Assembly: GCA_021828375.1 (NCBI GenBank)
Contig: JAKARS010000002.1
Span: 1-64,000, forward strand
From: Nitrospirota bacterium
GTDB lineage: Bacteria; Nitrospirota; Leptospirillia; Leptospirillales; Leptospirillaceae
Length of the DNA: 64,000 bases
Reading direction: 5' to 3'
This document shows positions 31,767-41,898 of this stretch, piece by piece (position 1 is the first letter of the stretch; each line of letters starts with the position of its first letter). A model generated the notes under the pieces. It was not told the origin of the DNA and did not search any database. It worked only from the letters and a program-made list of their open reading frames with translations. Made by a program: the position numbers and the translations under genes.

Positions 31767-33098
31767 ATGACCCACACATCAACAGGCGCCCGATTGGCGC
31801 AATCAACTGGAGGAACGTTGGCCGACCTGATCCCATTCAACGGGCTGGTATACGCGGAATCTCTCAAAGGCTCCATCGGAGATCTCACCACCCCCCCCTA
31901 CGACATCATTTCCAAGGAGGCCCAAAAGGCCTTTTATGAAAAGAATCCGAACAATGTCATTCGGCTCGAGCTTCCCATGGCCCCGGATCCGGAGACCCCC
32001 GAGTCCAACCGTTACACGCGGGCCCGGGCGGATCTTGACCGGATGCTCTCCTCGGGAGTCCTGACCGTGGATTCTGCTCCCGCCCTCTATCCCTACACGA
32101 TGACCTTCAAGGATCCTCTCACGGGAAACTCACGGAAGATTCAAGGGTTTGTGGGCCGCATCCGCCTCGAGGAATGGGAAAAGAAGATCGTCTATCCGCA
32201 TGAACGGACACTTCAGGGTCCGAAAGAAGACCGGATGGCCCTTTTCAAGGCAACCTCCTGCTCCTTCAGCCAGATTTATCTCCTCTATCCCGATGCGACC
32301 CGCGAGGTCATCGGGCTTCTGACCCCCAAGTCTGTGGAGCGGTTCCGCTGCACAGATTCCGACAACGTTCTCCACGAACTCGGAGCGGTGACGGATGCCG
32401 CCACTCTGGCCCGGGTCACCGAGATCTTCCGGAAAAAGTCCCTCTATATTGCCGATGGCCACCATCGTTATGAAACCTACCTGGCCTATCGCAATTACCG
32501 GAGGAGTCTGGAGACCTCACCGAACCCCAACGCTCCCTACGAATTTGTGACCGTCTTCCTCGCGGCGATGGAAGATGAGAATCTTTCCGTTCTTCCGACG
32601 CACCGACTCGTGAAATCCATTCCGGGGGGGGCCAAAACCTTTCTTCAGGGGCTCGAATCCCGAGCCTCCATCGAGCGCTTTTCCAAGGATCAGGGAGATC
32701 GCTTTCTCGCCGCCCTTCGCGCCTCCAGTCCCCAGGAAACCGTCATCGGCGTTGCCGTTTCCGAGACGGACGAACTTCTTCTCTGTCGGCTCAACGTCCC
32801 GCGCGGAGAAGGCGTCAAGGCCCTCGACACCTACTGGCTTCAGGAGGCGGTCCTTTCGCCGCTTCTGGGAATTACTCCCGAACGCATTCGCACCGAAGAT
32901 CTTCTTCGGTATGACAAGTCCGACCGTTCCGTCCAGGAAAAGGTCTTCGGGACCCGGGATTATGCCTTGGGCTTCTTCATCCGTCCCGTCTCCGCCAAGG
33001 TGATCGAGTCTGTCACCCAGAGAGGGGAGCTGATGCCGCAGAAGTCGACCTACTTCTATCCAAAACCGTTGACCGGGATGGTGATGGCCAAGCTTTAG
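31767..33098 (+). CDS. DUF1015 family protein
   Basis: LIPFNGLVYAESLKGSIGDLTTPPYDIISKEAQKAFYEKNPNNVIRLELP; YIADGHHRYETYLAYRN. Confidence 0.9.
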   Translation: MTHTSTGARLAQSTGGTLADLIPFNGLVYAESLKGSIGDLTTPPYDIISKEAQKAFYEKNPNNVIRLELPMAPDPETPESNRYTRARADLDRMLSSGVLTVDSAPALYPYTMTFKDPLTGNSRKIQGFVGRIRLEEWEKKIVYPHERTLQGPKEDRMALFKATSCSFSQIYLLYPDATREVIGLLTPKSVERFRCTDSDNVLHELGAVTDAATLARVTEIFRKKSLYIADGHHRYETYLAYRNYRRSLETSPNPNAPYEFVTVFLAAMEDENLSVLPTHRLVKSIPGGAKTFLQGLESRASIERFSKDQGDRFLAALRASSPQETVIGVAVSETDELLLCRLNVPRGEGVKALDTYWLQEAVLSPLLGITPERIRTEDLLRYDKSDRSVQEKVFGTRDYALGFFIRPVSAKVIESVTQRGELMPQKSTYFYPKPLTGMVMAKL

Positions 33099-33124
33099 GC
33101 CGTTACCGTTGTCCCAAGATGAAG

Positions 33125-33162
33125 GGAGGTCGCCTCTTTAGGGGGGCGGTCTCCTTTTTTTT
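33125..33162 (+). terminator. Rho-independent terminator after DUF1015 gene
   Basis: GGAGGTCGCC-loop-GGCGGTCTCC (two wobble pairs) followed by T8, between convergent genes. Confidence 0.85.
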
Positions 33163-33170
33163 GTCAAAAA

Positions 33171-34112
33171 TCAGTCGGGGGAGGAGGTGGGGGAAGGGGC
33201 GAGGGGGTGGAGCTGTGACAGCGCTCCCTGCATGTCGGGTGGAATCGGGGCATGGAATGCGAGTTCTTCGCCCGTGATCGGGTGCGTGAATCCCAGGTTG
33301 GCGGCGTGGAGCATGATCCTTGGAAAAAGGAGGTTGTCCTTGCGTCCTTTTTTTTTGTAGACAGGGTCTCCGGCCAGCGGATATCCCAGATGCTGCATGT
33401 GAACCCGGATCTGGTGGGTTCGTCCGGTGAGAAGGGTGATGTCAAGGAGAGAATACCCCTCCCGGTACGCTGTCATGACCCTGTATCGCGTTTGGGAGGG
33501 TTTCCCCCCGGCAGTGACGGCAAACTTCTTCCGGTCCCCGTTGGATCGGCCGATGGGGGCATCAATGAGACCTCGCTTGGAAGGAGGAATCCCTATCGCC
33601 AGGGCAATATAGCTTTTTGAGACGGTTCTTCCCCGAAACTGCTCCATGAGGTGGTCGACGACCTCGGCCTTCTTTCCCACGACCAGAAGGCCCGATGTAT
33701 TCTGATCCAGGCGGTGGACAAGCCCGGCTCTGGCCGGACCTTCAGCGTCTCCGGCCTCTTCCCGGGAAAGGTGGCCAAGCAGGCCGTTCAGCAGGGTTCC
33801 ATTGGGGTGTCCGGGCGCTGGATGGACGACGAGAGAGGGAGGTTTGTTGATCACGAGAAGGAACTCATCCTCATAGAGGATGTCGAGCTCCATCTCCTCC
33901 GGGGCATCTTCCGAGGGTGCCGGGGGGGGGATGTGGACGGTGATGATGTCCTCTCCGCGGATTCTGTAGGAGGCGGGCTCGATCCGTCCATTGACGGTAA
34001 TCAGGCCTTCGTCCAGGATTTTCTGGATTCTTGAGCGAGAAAAGGGGAGACACGTCTGGGCAAGAAAGTGATCCAGACGTTTTTTTGACTCGCCCGGATC
34101 GACCTGATACAT
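33171..34112 (-). CDS. rluD: RluD-family pseudouridine synthase
   Basis: S4 domain plus GLVHRLDQNTSGLLVVGKKAE; LLTGRTHQIRVHMQHLGYPLAGDPVY. ATG at 34112 preferred to TTG at 34214. Confidence 0.92.
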   Translation of the reverse strand: MYQVDPGESKKRLDHFLAQTCLPFSRSRIQKILDEGLITVNGRIEPASYRIRGEDIITVHIPPPAPSEDAPEEMELDILYEDEFLLVINKPPSLVVHPAPGHPNGTLLNGLLGHLSREEAGDAEGPARAGLVHRLDQNTSGLLVVGKKAEVVDHLMEQFRGRTVSKSYIALAIGIPPSKRGLIDAPIGRSNGDRKKFAVTAGGKPSQTRYRVMTAYREGYSLLDITLLTGRTHQIRVHMQHLGYPLAGDPVYKKKGRKDNLLFPRIMLHAANLGFTHPITGEELAFHAPIPPDMQGALSQLHPLAPSPTSSPD

Positions 34113-34182
34113 GCGGCATTCAAGCGATTCTCGGGCGGGGAATGCCCCGGCTTCTTCCGCCGAAAGCTTCTTTCTGACGAGC

Positions 34183-35094
34183 TCAATGCCGGCTGATGGT
34201 TCGATCCTTCTCAACTTTTTCCCTGGCCTTTTCCATATTGGACTTGATGGCCGTATTTCCGGGGTCCTGTGTCTGGGCGATCTTCCACTCCGCCAGGGCC
34301 CGCTCGTAGTTTTCCTGGTCCATGAAGATCGTTCCCAGATCGATCCGGGCCTGGAGGTTCAGGGGGTTCATGTCCAGGGCCTCTTCAAGCACGCTGATGG
34401 CTCCGTCCTTATCTCCGACCATGTTCAGCGTCCATCCCAGCTCTCTCATGGTTTCGTCGCTGGGCTCGATTTCAACGGCCTCCTCAAGCTCCATGATCGC
34501 CTCATCCCACTTCCCCTGTTCGGAGTAGAGAAGACCGAGCAGCTGGTGGACCCGGGGATGGAGGGGGTCGATATCGGTCAATGCGAGAAGGTATCGCTCC
34601 GCCTCCTCAAATCGCGCATTCTCGAAGTAGATCTTTCCGATCGTTTCGTAGGCATCCGTGTTCAAGGGATCTTCGGAGAGAAGATCGTTCAGGAGAAGGA
34701 TCGCTCCTCTGGGGTTTCCCTTCCCGTGGGCGGCAAAGGCCAGATGGAGGGTGATGTCCCTTTTTTCGACGATGTTCTGGGCCCCTTCGAGGAGGGTTTC
34801 CCCCAGGCGCTCGGCCTCATCGAACTTCTTGAAATAAACATGGAGATGCAGCGCATAGATCCCGAGTTTCCGGTCTTTGGGCCAGTCTTTTCTCCAGAGG
34901 GTAATTTTTTTTGCCGCCTCATCGAATCGGCCCCCTTGAATCAGGGCGTCAATCATCAGATAGCGAAATGGCAATATGGCCGGTTCGTCCGAGATCCCCG
35001 ATTCCGCCAAGTGAAAGGCCTTTAGCCATTCGTTGTTTTCCAGAGCCAGCTGTATCCGGGTGATGCGGCTTTTTACGGTCTGGTCCATGCCCAT
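34183..35094 (-). CDS. TPR repeat protein
   Basis: Repeated TPR units (DPLNTDAYETIGKIYFENARFEEAERYLLAL; DPLHPRVHQLLGLLYSEQGKWDEAIMELEEA). Confidence 0.85.
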   Translation of the reverse strand: MGMDQTVKSRITRIQLALENNEWLKAFHLAESGISDEPAILPFRYLMIDALIQGGRFDEAAKKITLWRKDWPKDRKLGIYALHLHVYFKKFDEAERLGETLLEGAQNIVEKRDITLHLAFAAHGKGNPRGAILLLNDLLSEDPLNTDAYETIGKIYFENARFEEAERYLLALTDIDPLHPRVHQLLGLLYSEQGKWDEAIMELEEAVEIEPSDETMRELGWTLNMVGDKDGAISVLEEALDMNPLNLQARIDLGTIFMDQENYERALAEWKIAQTQDPGNTAIKSNMEKAREKVEKDRTISRH

Positions 35095-35131
35095 CTCCTC
35101 CTTAGCTCGTGTCGCAGCGAGTCTTTATTGG

Positions 35132-35614
35132 TCAATTCGTTCCGGCGGGTGTTCCGGTTCTGCCTCTCTCATCTCTCCACTGGAGGAAGAGAAGCGTCCC
35201 CACCCCAACGACAATGGCCGAGTCGGCGATGTTGAATGCCGGCCAATGGGCATTTCCGATATAGAAATCGAGAAAGTCGACGACGCGCCCTTCTCGGATC
35301 CTGTCTGAGAGATTCCCGGCGGCCCCTCCCAATATCATGGCCAGGGGATAGATGTCCGGGAGCCGCTCGCGTCCTTTTTTGGCGCTATAGAGGAGAATTC
35401 CGCCCATAGCGAGCAACGTGAAAGCGATGAGGAGTGCCTCATGCCCTCCTTTTTCCTCCCCGGAAAACAGGCCAAAGACAATCCCTGTGTTCCGGACCGA
35501 GACAATCCTGAAAAAATGGGGAACAAGCTGTATGCTCGAAAAAAGATCGAGCCGGGTTTGGACGAAAAACTTTGATATCTGATCGAGGATGAAGACGAAC
35601 ACCGCGATCAACAT
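35132..35614 (-). CDS. lspA: Lipoprotein signal peptidase
   Basis: DQISKFFVQ; GGAAGNLSDRIREGRVVDFLDF; WPAFNIADSAIVVGV. Confidence 0.95.
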   Translation of the reverse strand: MLIAVFVFILDQISKFFVQTRLDLFSSIQLVPHFFRIVSVRNTGIVFGLFSGEEKGGHEALLIAFTLLAMGGILLYSAKKGRERLPDIYPLAMILGGAAGNLSDRIREGRVVDFLDFYIGNAHWPAFNIADSAIVVGVGTLLFLQWRDERGRTGTPAGTN

Positions 35615-35719
35615 ATATGCTATCCAGCGCCTTCCGATTTTTTTCTCCCTTGGTCTCGGGTTTTTCTTTGATTCATTTTACCACACTCCCCGAATGTCAT
35701 GCATGCGGGGTCGAGGGCG

Positions 35720-38566
35720 TCAGCTTTTTTTGATGGCCTTATGGCATCTTTGGCAGATGGGCCAATTGTCTGGGTTTTTCCCTGTATCTATCCGTATGAG
35801 CCAGCATCGCTCACACTTGGTTCCCTCCGCCCGGTACAGAGCCATTTTTGTATCAAACCGTTCGAGGGGAATCGGCGCGGTGAGGGGGGCGGATTCCCTT
35901 CCCTTCGGGGAGTTGAGGGTCAGCCCGGACACAATGAAGAATGACTCAAGAAAACCCTGAGAAAATCCCAGAGGATTCCAGTTTTTGTCGTCTCCCTCAA
36001 AGTCGAGACTCAGTTCCATGGTTGTCTTGATGGTCTTGTCTTTTTTGAGCTCGTCCGAAATCTTTCCCAGGGCCGAGCGGATCTCAAGGAGTCGTGCGAC
36101 GCCTTCTTCAAGGTCATTTTTCTTCCGTTCAGGATGCATCGCCGGGAAGGGGCGGGTGAGAATCTTTGCGGCGGCTTCCCCGGCGGAGGAGAGCTTTTCG
36201 TCGTGAATCACGATTTCCGTCGTCGTGAAGGGAAGGACCGGATGGAGAAGGGGCAACATTTCATCGAGAAGGATTCTGAGAGTGGATTGGGTTCCCCTCC
36301 GGAGGCGGCCGGCGGTGGCTTCGGCATAGAGCCGGTCCTTGATGATGTCGAAATATTGGGCCGAAAGGGTTACCGAACAAAAGTTATTGAGCTGGCTAAT
36401 GACATGGGCAAATCGTTTCTCATCATAGGCCGCCAGTATTTCCCCCTTGACTTCCTCCCATTGGGACAGGGCCCATTGATCGAGGGGATCCTCACTGATG
36501 GCCGGGGGCTTTTCCGATTCCGGAAAATCGTAGAGATTGCTGAGGATGAACCGGATCGTATTTCTGATCTTCCGGTAGGAATCAACCGTGTTGTTCACGA
36601 TCTCCGGCGAAAGGCGCGTGTCCTCCTGATAGTCTGCGGAGGCGGCCCAGAGTCTGAGGACGTCGGCCCCATATTTGTCGGTGATTTCTTTCGGGCTGAT
36701 GACATTTCCCAAGGTCTTTGCCATCTTCCGTCCCTGTCCATCCACCACAAATCCATGGGTCAGGACGCTTCTGTAGGGCGGCGCTCCTTCGAGGGCCATT
36801 GCCGTGAGCAGAGAGGAGTGGAACCATCCCCGATGCTGGTCGGAGCCTTCGAGATAGAGATCTGCGGGCCATTTGGCTCCCGCTCTTTTCTTGAGGACGG
36901 CCTCATGGGACACTCCCGAATCGAACCAGACATCAAGAATGTCTTTTTCCTTTTCCACCGTCTTACTTCCGCAATGGGGACAGGGGGTGTCCTTCAGAAA
37001 TTCCTTGCGGGCCGCCTCGTCAAACCAGAAGTCGAGGCCCTCTTTTTCTGTCTTTTCAGCCGCTCTCATGATGAGGGACGGCTCAAGGGAGGTCTTTCCG
37101 CAGTGCCCGCACAAGATTGCCGGGATGGGGACTCCCCAGGCCCGTTGGCGGGATAGACACCAGTCCGGCCGGGTCTCGATCATTCCGCGAATTCGGTTTT
37201 CTCCTTTTTCGGGAATCCATGTGACCTCTCCGATGGCCTCCAGGGTTTTCTCCCTCAGGTGCTTCCTTTCCAGCGAGAGAAACCACTGGGACGTGGCCCG
37301 GTAATAGACCGGGTTCTTGCAGCGCCAGCAGTGGGGATAAGAATGTTCGATGGTCTGACTCTCGAGCAGGATCCCCCCCTCCTTCAAAAAGGAGATCATG
37401 AGGGGAGCAATCTCTCCGATCCTTTTCCCGACCCACTCCGGATGCGTGGCGTTAATCCGCTCGCTGTATCGTCCTTTTTCGTCGACCGGGGTCTCCCGAC
37501 TGAGACCGTGGAGATCCCCCACATGAAAGTCTTCCTCTCCGTGTCCGGGCGCTATATGCACCAACCCCGTCCCCTGATCTGTGCCGACAAACGAGCCGAG
37601 CACGAGGGGGACTTTGCGGGATCTGTCGACCGGATGCTGAAGTTCCGGTTTTTCTTTGGCCAGATCCTCCCCTTTGACGACGGCGACGACCTTTGTCCTC
37701 CCCTTGAGTTCTGGCCATGGGTGGGAGGGCGATTGTTCCAGTCGGTCCCAAATATCCCTGGAGATGACGATCTGAGCGCCTTTCTCCACCGGCCCCCCCT
37801 CGTCGACGACTTCAAGGATGGCGTAGCTTATCTCGGGTCCCACGGCGACGGCCTGATTGGCGGGAAGAGTCCAGGGGGTGGTGGTCCAGATCGGGTAGTA
37901 TCGTCTCTTTCCTTGGACCTCCGAGGGGAAAAGGACCGTGACGGATGTGGAGCGATGGGGAGCATATTCCACTTCGGCATCGGCCAGGGCCGTTTCGCAG
38001 AATCCACACCACAGGACGGGTTTTTCTCCTTTATAGATCCTCTCCTGTTCGACCATCCTCGCCAATTGCCTGAGAATGTCGGCTTCGAAGTCCCAGTTCA
38101 TCGTCAGGTAGGGATGATCAAAGTCCCCCAATATCCCCATTCGGAGAAACTCCTCCGACTGGATCTTGGCAAAGGTCTCGGCCGATTTTCGGCAATGGGC
38201 GCGAATTTCGCTGTCGCTCAGATCTCCCCGTCTCTTCCCCAGATCCTTGAGGACTTTATGTTCGATGGGGAGTCCATGGCAGTCCCATCCGGGAATGTAG
38301 GTGATGCGATGGCCTTTCATGATCGCGACCCTGTTGATGATATCCTTGAGAATCTTGTTGAGGGCATGTCCCATATGAAGGTGCCCGTTGGCATACGGCG
38401 GTCCGTCGTGGAGGACGAACGCCGGACGGTCCTTCAGCTTTTTCTCCATTTCTTCATAGAGATTCCGGGCCTTCCACTCTTCGAGGTAGTGCTCTTCCTT
38501 TTTGGGGAGGTCTGCCTTCATGGGGAAATCGGTTTTGGGGAGGTTGAGAGTCTCTTTGAATTCCAC
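35720..38566 (-). CDS. ileS: Isoleucyl-tRNA synthetase
   Basis: HDGPPYANGHLHMGHALNKILKD; KMAKTLGNVISP; C-terminal zinc finger CERCW...CQRCHKAI; GTG start. Confidence 0.98.
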   Translation of the reverse strand: MEFKETLNLPKTDFPMKADLPKKEEHYLEEWKARNLYEEMEKKLKDRPAFVLHDGPPYANGHLHMGHALNKILKDIINRVAIMKGHRITYIPGWDCHGLPIEHKVLKDLGKRRGDLSDSEIRAHCRKSAETFAKIQSEEFLRMGILGDFDHPYLTMNWDFEADILRQLARMVEQERIYKGEKPVLWCGFCETALADAEVEYAPHRSTSVTVLFPSEVQGKRRYYPIWTTTPWTLPANQAVAVGPEISYAILEVVDEGGPVEKGAQIVISRDIWDRLEQSPSHPWPELKGRTKVVAVVKGEDLAKEKPELQHPVDRSRKVPLVLGSFVGTDQGTGLVHIAPGHGEEDFHVGDLHGLSRETPVDEKGRYSERINATHPEWVGKRIGEIAPLMISFLKEGGILLESQTIEHSYPHCWRCKNPVYYRATSQWFLSLERKHLREKTLEAIGEVTWIPEKGENRIRGMIETRPDWCLSRQRAWGVPIPAILCGHCGKTSLEPSLIMRAAEKTEKEGLDFWFDEAARKEFLKDTPCPHCGSKTVEKEKDILDVWFDSGVSHEAVLKKRAGAKWPADLYLEGSDQHRGWFHSSLLTAMALEGAPPYRSVLTHGFVVDGQGRKMAKTLGNVISPKEITDKYGADVLRLWAASADYQEDTRLSPEIVNNTVDSYRKIRNTIRFILSNLYDFPESEKPPAISEDPLDQWALSQWEEVKGEILAAYDEKRFAHVISQLNNFCSVTLSAQYFDIIKDRLYAEATAGRLRRGTQSTLRILLDEMLPLLHPVLPFTTTEIVIHDEKLSSAGEAAAKILTRPFPAMHPERKKNDLEEGVARLLEIRSALGKISDELKKDKTIKTTMELSLDFEGDDKNWNPLGFSQGFLESFFIVSGLTLNSPKGRESAPLTAPIPLERFDTKMALYRAEGTKCERCWLIRIDTGKNPDNWPICQRCHKAIKKS

Positions 38567-38679
38567 GGAAGCTCCTTTTGGGGGGACGTTCTTTTCCCTT
38601 GAAATTTCTTTATGGATTGACTAGAATCATGAGCTCAGTGTCTTTTGCGAGTCACGCTTTTTTCTTTGTCTTCTCATGG

Positions 38680-38754
38680 GGGCGATTAGCTCAGCGGTAG
38701 AGCACTGCCTTCACACGGCAGGGGTCACAGGTTCGAAACCTGTATCGCCCACCA
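38680..38754 (+). tRNA. tRNA-Val (CAC)
   Basis: GGGCGATTAGCTCAGCGGTAGAGCACTGCCTTCACACGGCAGGGGTCACAGGTTCGAAACCTGTATCGCCCACCA. Confidence 0.96.
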
Positions 38755-38757
38755 TCG

Positions 38758-39624
38758 TTATTCTTCCCCGTTAATCTCCACACTTCTGACATCCTTCCAA
38801 AGCCAGGGCAGTTGTGGCCCATCCTCGAGACTCCCCACCCGCTTTGTGGTGCACGTCGGAGATTCGATCTTTCTCCTTCTCAAGGATGCCGTCATCTCGT
38901 CCTGCCTCTCTGACAGTGTGATGGTGAGCGGCTCGCCTGTTTTTTGGCACCAGATCACGGAATCCCGGAAATATCGATGCGAAGGGGCCCCTCCCCAGAA
39001 GGAAAAATCCCTTCCCAAGGGCCCCCGGAGGGTTTCCAGGGAGCGATCGAGTGCGATGGTCAGGACCTGTTCCAAGGCCGCGACATCATCTTCCGCCCGG
39101 TGTCGCGAGTCGTGCCTGACACCGAGGGATTTGGCCAGGTGTGAGAGCTTATGGTTTTTTTCCCGGGGGAGGAGGCTTTTGAGGATGGGAACAGTATCGA
39201 TCCCCGGATTCCCCAATGGCGCCATGTCTCTGCGCATCAATTCCCGATTGATCATTCCCATGTCGAAGGACAGGTTGTGGGCAATGACGACCTTCCCCTG
39301 GAATTGAATTCCATTCTCTTTCCAGAACTCAAAAAACGTGGGGGAATGCTCCACCATGCTGTCGTCGATTCCATGAATGCGGGTATACATTGGAGGGATG
39401 GGCGTCTCGGGATTGATAAGGGAGGTGATTCTTCCCTTGAGCCCCGATGAGTCCCAGACGGATAGCCCGATCTCGACAATCCGTGCGTCATTGTGGAATA
39501 GCAGCCCTGTCGTCTCCACATCGACAAACAGAAGATCCTCCTCGCCTTCACTCAGATGAAATGTCAGCCCCGGTTCCTTTCCGAATAATGAGTCCCGATC
39601 CCACCAGGATATTTTCCCTGTCAT
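38758..39624 (-). CDS. DnaQ-like 3'-5' exonuclease with extra C-terminal region
   Basis: LLFVDVETTGLLF; VIAHNLSFDMGMINREL; HRAEDDVAALEQVL. ATG at 39624. Confidence 0.85.
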   Translation of the reverse strand: MTGKISWWDRDSLFGKEPGLTFHLSEGEEDLLFVDVETTGLLFHNDARIVEIGLSVWDSSGLKGRITSLINPETPIPPMYTRIHGIDDSMVEHSPTFFEFWKENGIQFQGKVVIAHNLSFDMGMINRELMRRDMAPLGNPGIDTVPILKSLLPREKNHKLSHLAKSLGVRHDSRHRAEDDVAALEQVLTIALDRSLETLRGPLGRDFSFWGGAPSHRYFRDSVIWCQKTGEPLTITLSERQDEMTASLRRRKIESPTCTTKRVGSLEDGPQLPWLWKDVRSVEINGEE

Positions 39625-40666
39625 AGAATGCCGCCACCTGGCCCTCCACGATGCCATCGTGAGGCTTGTCCAGGCGGAAGCGTCCTGCTTTTGCATCCTC
39701 GACTTCGCACGGGACCGGGGACATCGTCGACCTGAATCTCACGAATAGTTTCCCGAGTGCTTTTCCCTCTGTCTCAAACATTATTCCCAAGGGGCTTTTC
39801 ACTGTGAAGGTGGACTCAAAAAGATCGCTTCGGTCGGAGAGCCAGAGCTGCCTCTTCTGAATGTCGACGGTATGGACATAGAGTCGTCTCCCCCCGGCGA
39901 CAGACAGGCCCTTTCGCTGACCTCTGGTGAGTCCGATCGCCGTGGGGATCGTTCCCAGAGGTTCTCCTGCGATGGTCCGGACATTCCAGGGAAGGGGCTG
40001 CTCCCGGTCGATCTCATGGCGGAGAAATTCTGTCACCCTTTTTTCCGAGACGAAACAGACCTCTTGATTTTCCAAGAGGCCCTCCACCGGAAAGCCAGCC
40101 TCCCGCGCCACTTCCCGGACTTGGGGCTTTGACATCCGACCCACCGGAAAGACGGTATTCTCCGGGGTTAGATCAGGGGTCCGGCTGAGAAAATAGGACT
40201 GGTCCTTGGCAAGGTCATGGGCCATGGCCAGTCCCGAGACGTTGAAATCTTCCGATCTCTTCCAGTAGGTGTAATGGCCTGTCGCCACCTTGGGGATTCC
40301 GTTTTTTTCTGCCCAACGTCTCAGGAGGGGGAGCTTCACCTTTTCATTGCATGAGGTGCAGGGGTTCGGCGTTTCTCCGACCTGATAAGCGCTCTTGAAG
40401 GAGTCAACCACATCAGATTTGAACGACGGTTCTGCATCGACGATGGCAAAGGGGATCTTCAGGATTTTTTGGCAAAGGTACTCAACCATCGGGACATGGC
40501 AACAGGTGCGTTCGCCCCATCCCTTCGAGGACTCCGCTGCATCCTCTCCCCAGAGGCGAAGGATGACCCCTGTGACATCGTATCCCTCTTTTTTGAGGAT
40601 CCATGCCGAAACAGCAGAGTCCACACCTCCGCTCATTCCGATGACAATGCTTTTACTTTTTTTCAT
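39548..40666 (-). CDS. mnmA: tRNA-specific 2-thiouridylase
   Basis: IGMSGGVDSAVSAWILKKEGYDVTGVILRLW; GETPNPCTSCNEKVK; ATGHYTYW; ENQEVCFV. Confidence 0.97.
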   Translation of the reverse strand: MKKSKSIVIGMSGGVDSAVSAWILKKEGYDVTGVILRLWGEDAAESSKGWGERTCCHVPMVEYLCQKILKIPFAIVDAEPSFKSDVVDSFKSAYQVGETPNPCTSCNEKVKLPLLRRWAEKNGIPKVATGHYTYWKRSEDFNVSGLAMAHDLAKDQSYFLSRTPDLTPENTVFPVGRMSKPQVREVAREAGFPVEGLLENQEVCFVSEKRVTEFLRHEIDREQPLPWNVRTIAGEPLGTIPTAIGLTRGQRKGLSVAGGRRLYVHTVDIQKRQLWLSDRSDLFESTFTVKSPLGIMFETEGKALGKLFVRFRSTMSPVPCEVEDAKAGRFRLDKPHDGIVEGQVAAFYDRENILVGSGLIIRKGTGADISSE

Positions 40667-41042
40667 CGCCTTCGATTGACTTTTCCTTGGACACGCCTGT
40701 GGTCATCTCACAGGTTCCATTGAAAATCACTCCTTCTTCAATCATCAGGACCGGGGTCTTGATCTCACCTTTGATGTTTGACGGTTTGACAAACTGGATG
40801 GCTTCCTGGGCCTGGACCTTTCCATTGATGGTCCCGCCACAGACAATTCGGCCGACATTGACCGTTCCTGTAATGACGGCGCCGTCCCCGACGATGAGGG
40901 TGTTTTTCGAGTGAATTTCGCCTTCGAGAATGCCGTCGATCCTGACCGTTCCTTCGAACTGCAGATATCCCCGGAAAAGTGTTTCTTTTCCAAGAAAGGC
41001 GATGATGTTGCCCTTTCCGGCGTCCTGCCCGTTATGCTTCAT
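40653..41042 (-). CDS. Bactofilin (polymer-forming cytoskeletal protein)
   Basis: IAFLGKETLFRGYLQFEGTVRIDGILEGEIHSKNTLIVGDGAVITGTVNVGRIVCGGTINGKV. Confidence 0.92.
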   Translation of the reverse strand: MKHNGQDAGKGNIIAFLGKETLFRGYLQFEGTVRIDGILEGEIHSKNTLIVGDGAVITGTVNVGRIVCGGTINGKVQAQEAIQFVKPSNIKGEIKTPVLMIEEGVIFNGTCEMTTGVSKEKSIEGDEKK

Positions 41043-41898
41043 CCTGTGTTCCTTTTTTTAAAGAGGCCTTCTCCGATAATTTTGTGATCAAATCCTCGAG
41101 TTCGTCCATTCTATTAAAACTGAGCTCGACCTTCCACCCTTTTTTTTCCTTTTTGATTGTGGCCCGGCATTGCAGCGCGGAGCTCAAGACTTCAGAGTTC
41201 TCCCCGATCCATTCCTGTACCTTGCTGTCTTTTTCAATTTTCGCTTTGGGGGCTTTCGCAATCTGCTCTTCCAGCGCTCTCACCGACAATCCCCGGGCGA
41301 TCACCTTGGCGGCCCATTTTCTCTGGGCCTCGGGCTCCAGGGACGAGAGAATTTTGGCATGGCCGAAGGAGATATCACCCTTTCGCAATGACTCTTTCAC
41401 GTCGGGATCCATCTCGAGAAGCCGCAAATAGTTGGCGACCGATGACCTTTTCATCCCGAGGTGTTCCGAGATGTTTTCCTGGGTCCAGTCAAATTCCCGA
41501 GAGAGCCGTTCGAGCCCTTCGCCGATCTCGAGAGGGTTGAGGTCACTTCTTTTGAGATTCTCCACCAGGGCGATTTCCAGCAGCTCCTGATCGGTCAGGT
41601 CTTTGATGATGGCATCAATATCTTGCCATCCCAGCCTCTCGGCGGCTCTGAATCGGCGTTCCCCCGAGACAAGGGTATAGGCTGCGTCTCGCCTGACCAC
41701 GATCACCGGATGGAGGAGCCCGTGTCTTTCGATGGAATGTGTCAGCTCCTCAAGGGATTCTTCCGTGAAGGTCTTTCTCGGTTGAAACGGGTTGGGGTGG
41801 ATTTCCTTCATCGGAATTTTTGTTGTGGGCCCCCCTGTCGATCTTTCTTCATCCCCATAGAGCGAATCGATTCCTCTTCCAAGGCTGATCTTAGCCAT
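41032..41898 (-). CDS. parB: Chromosome-partitioning protein ParB
   Basis: IHPNPFQPRKTFTEESLEELTHSIERHGLLHPVIVV; LVSGERRFRAAERLGW; LGMKRSSVANYLRLLEM. Confidence 0.97.
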   Translation of the reverse strand: MAKISLGRGIDSLYGDEERSTGGPTTKIPMKEIHPNPFQPRKTFTEESLEELTHSIERHGLLHPVIVVRRDAAYTLVSGERRFRAAERLGWQDIDAIIKDLTDQELLEIALVENLKRSDLNPLEIGEGLERLSREFDWTQENISEHLGMKRSSVANYLRLLEMDPDVKESLRKGDISFGHAKILSSLEPEAQRKWAAKVIARGLSVRALEEQIAKAPKAKIEKDSKVQEWIGENSEVLSSALQCRATIKKEKKGWKVELSFNRMDELEDLITKLSEKASLKKGTQDEA

